NCBI GenBank assembly: GCA_951802425.1
Contig: OX637799.1
Span: 124,001-188,000, forward strand
DNA length: 64,000 nucleotides
Direction of reading: 5' to 3'
DNA from: Clavaria fumosa
Lineage: Eukaryota > Basidiomycota > Agaricomycetes > Agaricales > Clavariaceae
Part shown: positions 58,620-64,000 of the stretch, in pieces
Position numbering within the stretch: the first letter of the stretch is position 1
Layout of the letters: each line of letters begins with the position of its first letter
Notes under the pieces: model-generated
Databases searched by the model: none
What the model saw: only the letters and a program-made list of their open reading frames with translations
Told to the model about the DNA's origin: nothing
Translations under genes and position numbers: made by a program

Positions 58620-61600
58620 TCAAGATTCCACCGGAGCTTTGCGAGGATGGGTACATCTTCGAGACAGCCACTGGAACTGTGGGTGGCAGTCATGGAAGAA
58701 TGTGATGGCTTCTTCGGCGTGCGTGAGGTTTCCAGGTGGCTCCCAGGTGTTGTCTGAGTCTGGGTACCCTTCCCATTTCACCAAGTACTGCTTCTGGTTT
58801 CGCCAGAGCCGTCCGTCTAGGATCTTCTCCACTCCATATTCTTCTTCACCTTCTATCTCGACTGGCGGTGGTCACGCATTCTTGTCGCCCCCTTGGTACC
58901 ATGTGAGTAGAGCCACATGGAAGGTTGGGTGGACCTTTATGGTTGGTGGTAGCTTCAGCCGGTATGCCACGTCATTGATCTTCTCCTCTATCTCATATGG
59001 TCCCAGCCACTTGTCTGCTAGAGTTTTGCTGGGCGCTGTTGTTTCTAAGTTCCTTGCATCTAGCATAACCATGTCTCCTTTGTGGTACTCTGGGGCCAGC
59101 TCGTGTCCTCGATCATAATAGTGTTTCATCTGTTCCTTGCTCATCATCAGCGCTGCTTTAAGTTCCTGTTGCGCTTGACTGAGGTTATCAGCAATCTCTT
59201 CAGCATGTGGGGTTGCCACATCTTTCTCAGTGAAGGTTAGGCGCAGGTGATAGCCTCATGTGGCGAAGAATGGTGACATTTTGGTAGATGCATTCATCGA
59301 GTTGTTGTGCACGAACTCGGCCATCGAGACATAGTCTGCCCAATCTTCTTGCCGATATTCACAGAACAGTCAGAGGTACTGTTTCAGTTCCTGATTGGCC
59401 CTTTCTGTCTGCCCATCAGTCTGTGGGTGGTACACTGTCGAGTAGGCCCCTTCTGTCCTTAACTTTCCAAAGATCCCTCGCATCAAATGAGACATAAACT
59501 GAGTCCCTCTGTCTGAAACCATCGCCTCTGGGACACCGTGCAGTTTCCAGATGTGGTTCAGGTAAAGGTCGACTGTCTCTTCTGCTGTTGGGATTTTAGG
59601 TAACAGGACGAAGTGGGCTTCCTTGGAGAATAGGTCAACAACCACCCATATCGCTGTGTTCCCTTGCAATTCCAGTAGTTCAGTGATGAAGCCATTGGAC
59701 ACCACCCTCCACAGTCCTTCTGGTACTCCTAGTGGTTGTAGCTGTCCTACAGGCTTCTGCGGTCTGATCTTCTTTCATTGGCAAACGTCGCATTCCCACG
59801 TGTACTCCTTGATGTCCTGGAACATCCTGGGCCACCAGTAGGTTCGCATCACGAGTTCTTGCATCCGATGATTCCCTGGGTGTCCTGCCTCAAGTGTATT
59901 GTGGTGCAGTCGCAGTACTTCCCTTCGTAACTCTTGGTCTTCTGGGACGTAAAGTCTTCCTCTGTTCCACAGTACTCCTTGCTCGAACTTCCAGTCTCGA
60001 GATTCCTTTCCCATGTCTTGTTTGATTTTCTGACTTTTTGCGTCTTTCTCTTCTATTCCTCTGATCCTGTCTGTAAACAGGTTTTCCATGTCCATTTGTA
60101 TTCGTCCAGTTCCCAGTTGTAACACCCTGACTTGTTGGTTATCTACTTCCATTGGTTTGTGATCTTCTCATTGTGAGAGCTTGTCCGGTTTCCCAGCCAG
60201 CCATCCTGGTCAATGTTGTATCTTGATATCAAATTGGGTGAGGAACTGGGCCCAGCGTGCCTGCCTTCTGGTTACTACTGTCTGGGCTTGGTTGAAGTAC
60301 TGGAGATTCTGGTGATCAGAGTATATTATAACCTGATGTTTCGCTCCTTCCAAGTAGTGTCACCAGGCTTTGAGCGCTTGTATGATCGCCAGGAGCTCCT
60401 TGTCAAACACCTGGTAGTTTCGCTCAGCGGGTTTCATAGCTGCTGACCAGAAGGCTACTGGCCTAACCTTCCTGTCCATTCCTCGCTGGGAGAGGATAGC
60501 CCCAGTGGCCTAGTCAGAGGCATCACACTCAATGATGAATGGTTCCTCCAGGTTTGGGAATGCCAGCACTGGGGTTTTCTTGAACTCCTCTGTTGTCACA
60601 TGGCCATTCGTTGTTCTTCTCTCCATTCGTACTGTTGCCCTTTCCTTGTCAGCTTGGTCATTGGGGTCACTATTTCTGAGTATCGATCTATGAACCTTCA
60701 GTAGAAATTGGCAAATCCTAAGAATGCTTGCAGAGCTTTGACCATCCTTGGTTCTGGCCAATCTAAAATTGCTTGGACCTTCCCTTCATCTATCTGGATC
60801 TGTTCGTTTCCAATGCGGAATCCGCTTCCTTTTGGAGGAAGGAGCACTTCTCTGGTTTGCAGAATAGATTGTTCTCTTCTAGTCTTCTTAGTACTTCTTG
60901 TACTAGTTGAATGTGCTCCTCCTGGTCCCGAGTGAAGATGAGGATATTGTCTAGGTACACCACAACTCCGTAATTCAGGAGGTCCCACAGTAGTGCATTC
61001 ATCATTCTTTGGAAGGTTGCTGGTGCATTGCACCATTACCTTTGGTTTGTACAACTCTTGTTTCGTGATGAATGCGGCCTTGTACTTGTCTCCTTCTTTG
61101 ATTTGTATGTTGTTGTACCCCCATCGCAGGTCCAGGGCAGTGAACCATCTCGCGAAGGTGAGGCGATCCAGTAGCTCCTGTGTCAATGGTACTGGGTAGC
61201 GGTCTTTCACCGTGACCTCATTCAACTTCCGATAGTCAACCACCAGTCATAGGTCTCTGTTCTTTTTCTTAATGTAGAACACTGGTGCAGCTGCTTCGGA
61301 TTTCGATTCCTGGATATATCCCTTTTTAAGGTTCTCATCGATATACTCGTTCAATGCTGCTTCCTCCTTTGGCCCTAATGGGTAGCGCCTAGATCTGGGC
61401 AATGTCGTTCCTGGCAGGAGGTTGATGGCGTGGTCCCAAGGTTTTCTTGTGGGCATTCGCTCCGACTCCTCAGCTGAGAAGACCTTCCTGAAATTTCACA
61501 ACTCTGGTGGCACTTCCGTTTCCCTAGGCCATGCCTTCTCCCATTCTTCGGCAATCTGCTGGGACCAGGTTGACCCTGCTGCAATTCGTAGTGGGTCCAT

Positions 61601-61802
61601 GGTTCCTGGGATGGCTACCATCCGTTTCTGCCAGTCAATTTTTGGGTTGTGCTTCCGGAGCCATTCCATCCCCAGGATCACGTCGTCTTCCCCTATGTTT
61701 GCTACTAGGAATGTCTCCCAGCTTTCCTTTCCTGCGATTGTGACCTTTACTCTGGTCGAGTATCTGACCTTCCCTCCTTTGTTTGCAGTGAGGTCAATGT
61801 GA
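58620..61802 (-). pseudogene. Decayed pol of element 3
   Basis: Right to left: a protease-like region (VILGMEWLRKHNPKIDW, about 61620-61690), RT start ([34 protein letters not shown]), a palm with YLDN where YLDD is needed (codon 60946-60948), [11 protein letters not shown], a broken RNase H, integrase HHCC (HHNTLEAGHPGNHRMQELV), SDRGTQFMSHL and HPQTDGQTERANQELKQYL, then a chromodomain (QYLVKWEGYPDSDNTWEPPG). The 58620-60152 frame has four stops (58872, 59256, 59370, 59775), all TGA. Another TGA is at 61247. It is inactive. Confidence 0.9.
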
Positions 61803-62018
61803 TTGGTTCTTCAAGTAGTTTCTGCCGTGTTGTTCTTGCTAGTTTCCTTGACAGGAAGTTCACATCTGTGCCACTGTCTACTAATGCTCATGTACTGGTT
61901 TGGGTTTCCCCTTCCCAGATTGTTATCAGAACATAAATCTGGTTTTCATAAGGGTCGGACTGAACTACAGTACATCGAGACACTTTCGAGAGGACTGAAG
62001 GGAGTGTGGTGTCCTCCT

Positions 62019-63100
62019 TCAGTCTTGGGCAAAATCCTGTTCCTGGGCACTACTCTCCTCATCTCCTTCTTCACTAACCGATACTTTCTTGGCATAGGTT
62101 TGATTCACAGTCTGCTTCTTGGGGCAATTCTTGGCCAAGTGACCGGTTTCGTGGCATGTAAAGCATCGTCCTTCTTTGAAGTGTCTGATGCATTCTTCTG
62201 GATTCATTTGTACTGCTCGGATCTGTCGTCCGATTGGTCTTCGTACCAGACCACCTCTCTCCCTCATGCATGTGAGGATTCTTTCCTCGAACTGCAAAGC
62301 TGTGTGCAGTAGGTCGGACATGTTCTCTGGTCGTGTTATATTGACCATCGCATCTTTGATGCTTTCTTTCAGTCCGGCATAGAACTGATGCGTTAATGCG
62401 GCTCCATTGTAATCTGTGAGTGGCGCGTCCTTCATGAAGGCCGCATAGTAGTCAGCCACAGTAGTGGTCTGTCGGAGTTTCTTGATTCTCTGCTGTGCTT
62501 CAATCCTCATATCCAACGGTCCCCAGAGTCTCCTAGCCTCCCTGACTAGGGTCTCGAAGTTGTCCAAAAGTGGGTCTGCAATGGTTCGTTCAAGGGATTG
62601 AAGGATCCCATAGGCCCATGGCTGGACGTTCTCTCCTTCACAGAGTCGCAATAGGTACATTGTCTTGTTTGGTCTGAAGCAAAGTACCCTGGATAGCTCT
62701 GGAAGTACACTTGTAGTTGGATTGTGAATGGTCCCCAGTTCTTTCTCTGGCCATTGAAGGGCTTGGGTGCTGGGGGTCTCGGTCCTCTCCCATCGTCCCT
62801 CGAGTCCGGATCTGGAGCCGGGGTTGACATGGGGATTCGGGTCGTCCGAATCCTGAATGGGTCTGGGTCGGGCCTCCAGTCTCCCCCTGGGGACTCCATT
62901 TCTGGTCTGGGGACTTCTATGCTCCGTTCTTCAATCAGGGATGATGGTACTACCAGTGATCCTTCTCCTCTGGGAGTTGTCGATCCTTCGATCTCTGAGG
63001 GACCTGCGGTCAGTCCCACTCCTGCCGGGTCCATTCTAGCTGGTGTCGCCAGCCCTTTCTTCGTTCCTATTCCAAACTTGGCTAATGTCTCTTTACTCAT
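62019..63100 (-). pseudogene. Gag of element 3, frameshifted
   Basis: Two overlapping minus frames. The first (63100-62546) starts MSKETLAKFGIGTKKGLATP, is proline-rich and reaches APKPFNGQRKNWGPFTIQLQ. The second (62660-62019) has ADPLLDNFETLVREARRLWG, YYAAFMKDAPLTDYNG and the zinc knuckle CFTCHETGHLAKNC, and ends in an acidic tail. A frameshift near 62650 separates them. Confidence 0.87.
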
Positions 63101-63804
63101 GTCACCGAGTAATTCACGTTGTAGATATAGTCGAAGTTAATGTTCTGGATTCTTCCTAATTGGTCTCATCCAATTATCGGGCTTCCTTGCAGATCTGTTA
63201 ATCATGCCTTTTGGCAATAGTCTCGTGGGTTGCAGTGGATGTGTGGGAGAGTTATTCCATCTCCAAACTTTATTGCAATTCCGTGTGCTTCATCTCTCGA
63301 GGGTGGTAACGGTCAGTCTGGTCTTTCTGGTCTTTCTGACTCTTTGGTTGTCTCCTCTTGTTCCGTAGAGCGTTGTTCAGGTGTTACAGGAAGCAGGGCC
63401 GAATGCTCAGAGATGCTTTCCATCAAATGATTGGGTGCTGGGACTATGTTAGTCCCAAGTGCCGGAATGAGAGGGTCGAAGGTTGTCTGGTTGATTGGGA
63501 TATTACCCTGTCACTGGGTCTTCCGGGGCCTAGGAAAGAGCGAAGTAGGGTGGCTCTGGCTCTGTACTCAGAGTCATTGGCTTCGATGACTCGCTGTCTG
63601 AGATTGGCTACTCCATGAGCGAATGTGTGTTTGAGCGCTTGGCGGTCTGGGTTATCACGTCCAAGGATATCGACACAAATGGAATGACTGAACTCAGTCA
63701 GGTGGTGTGTGAGTCATGTGATCTGGGTTCGTCGCTGACTCAATGTTGGGTAGATGCGTCCGGAAGTTGGCATTGTCACTACTTTGGGCCAAGAGGAGAT
63801 AGGG
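63101..63804 (-). other. 5' leader of element 3
   Basis: Between the 5' LTR and gag. The minus strand has the broken frame RQALKHTFAHGVANLRQRV, also seen in the inverted copy at 56899-57323, so this leader may once have been coding. A PBS matching a common tRNA was not obvious to me. Confidence 0.5.
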
Positions 63805-64000
63805 TACCTCTCGTTGGTGGTAGGGAAAGCCAGTGTGATTCACCAAAGTACAATAAGGTGATAGGGACAAGTGAACAACGCTAAGGGGTTTCCCATGTCA
63901 CTGCACCCCTTATATACTTCAGGGGTGCTGCGGGTTCCTGCAGTGCAGCCCGTTGTCCGCAGCCCAAGGATGCCATCCATCTGCTGCAGCGTGCCTCCGC
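63805..64000 (-). repeat. 5' LTR of element 3, truncated by the window end
   Basis: This repeats 57334-57520 with about ten differences, mostly C/T or G/A. The element's right boundary and target duplication lie beyond the window. Confidence 0.85.

Larger units (their letters stand above)
57324..64000 (-). mobile_element. Large Ty3/gypsy chromovirus (element 3), running off the window
   Basis: The left LTR (57324-58609, about 1.29 kb, TGTTGAC...CATGACA) is followed by a polypurine tract (gaggggggatcc on the minus strand) and a minus-strand gag-pol with a chromodomain. The right LTR begins near 63805 and is cut by the window end. The right copy repeats gggtacctctcg and the following sequence of the left one. 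Coding frames are broken by TGA stops and frameshifts. The family differs from elements 1 and 2 in LTR length, Gag and Pol sequence. Confidence 0.93.

Overview
The window is nuclear DNA of a filamentous basidiomycete, most likely an Agaricomycete. The host genes are dense in very short GT-AG introns (about 32-80 nt) and tiny exons, and the mobile elements are Ty3/gypsy chromoviruses, copia, an APE-type LINE, Tc1/mariner and hAT-like families. Nothing looks prokaryotic: there are no operons, Shine-Dalgarno sites or CRISPR arrays.

Six host genes sit as islands in transposon debris: a four-exon gene resembling the replication-initiation factor Sld7 (257-1632, +); ribosomal protein eL33 (15588-16150, +); a FYRN/FYRC nuclear protein (19068-22109, +) converging on a single-pass membrane protein with a C-terminal SH3 domain (23431-25314, -); methylthioribulose-1-phosphate dehydratase of methionine salvage (37426-38487, +); and a 26-exon RecQ helicase (49375-53066, +). 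They belong to unrelated pathways and are not a cluster. Exon structures were worked out by hand from splice signals, reading frame and family similarity.

Mobile elements, left to right: a decayed full-length gypsy element (2720-8616, TSD gatac) inside a minisatellite-bearing repeat; relics of a LINE and a copia element and a hAT-like MITE (11.8-14.6 kb); a nearly complete LINE (28591-35480, 10-bp TSD) whose ORF2 is split by a second hAT-like MITE; Tc1 relics (36.1 and 48 kb); a solo LTR (41180-41484); a young full-length gypsy element with an intact 1207-codon pol (41808-47704, TSD ggtac); a Tc1-like long-TIR element (55226-55941); a truncated gypsy copy (56348-56898); and a large gypsy element of another family running off the right edge (57324-64000).

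The main genome-scale signal is CpG loss. Old repeats have almost no CG dinucleotides (about eight by hand count in 8641-15440), while genes and young elements keep them, with sharp edges at gene borders. In the younger elements every premature stop examined is TGA, where the intact frame most likely had an Arg codon, usually CGA. This fits C-to-T mutation at CpG, by methylation-linked deamination or a RIP-like process. Other points of interest: a 3-nt micro-exon that appears to encode a catalytic Glu in the dehydratase gene, Tf1-type self-priming signals and three CACGTG boxes in the gypsy LTRs, and retroposon tails next to two gene starts.
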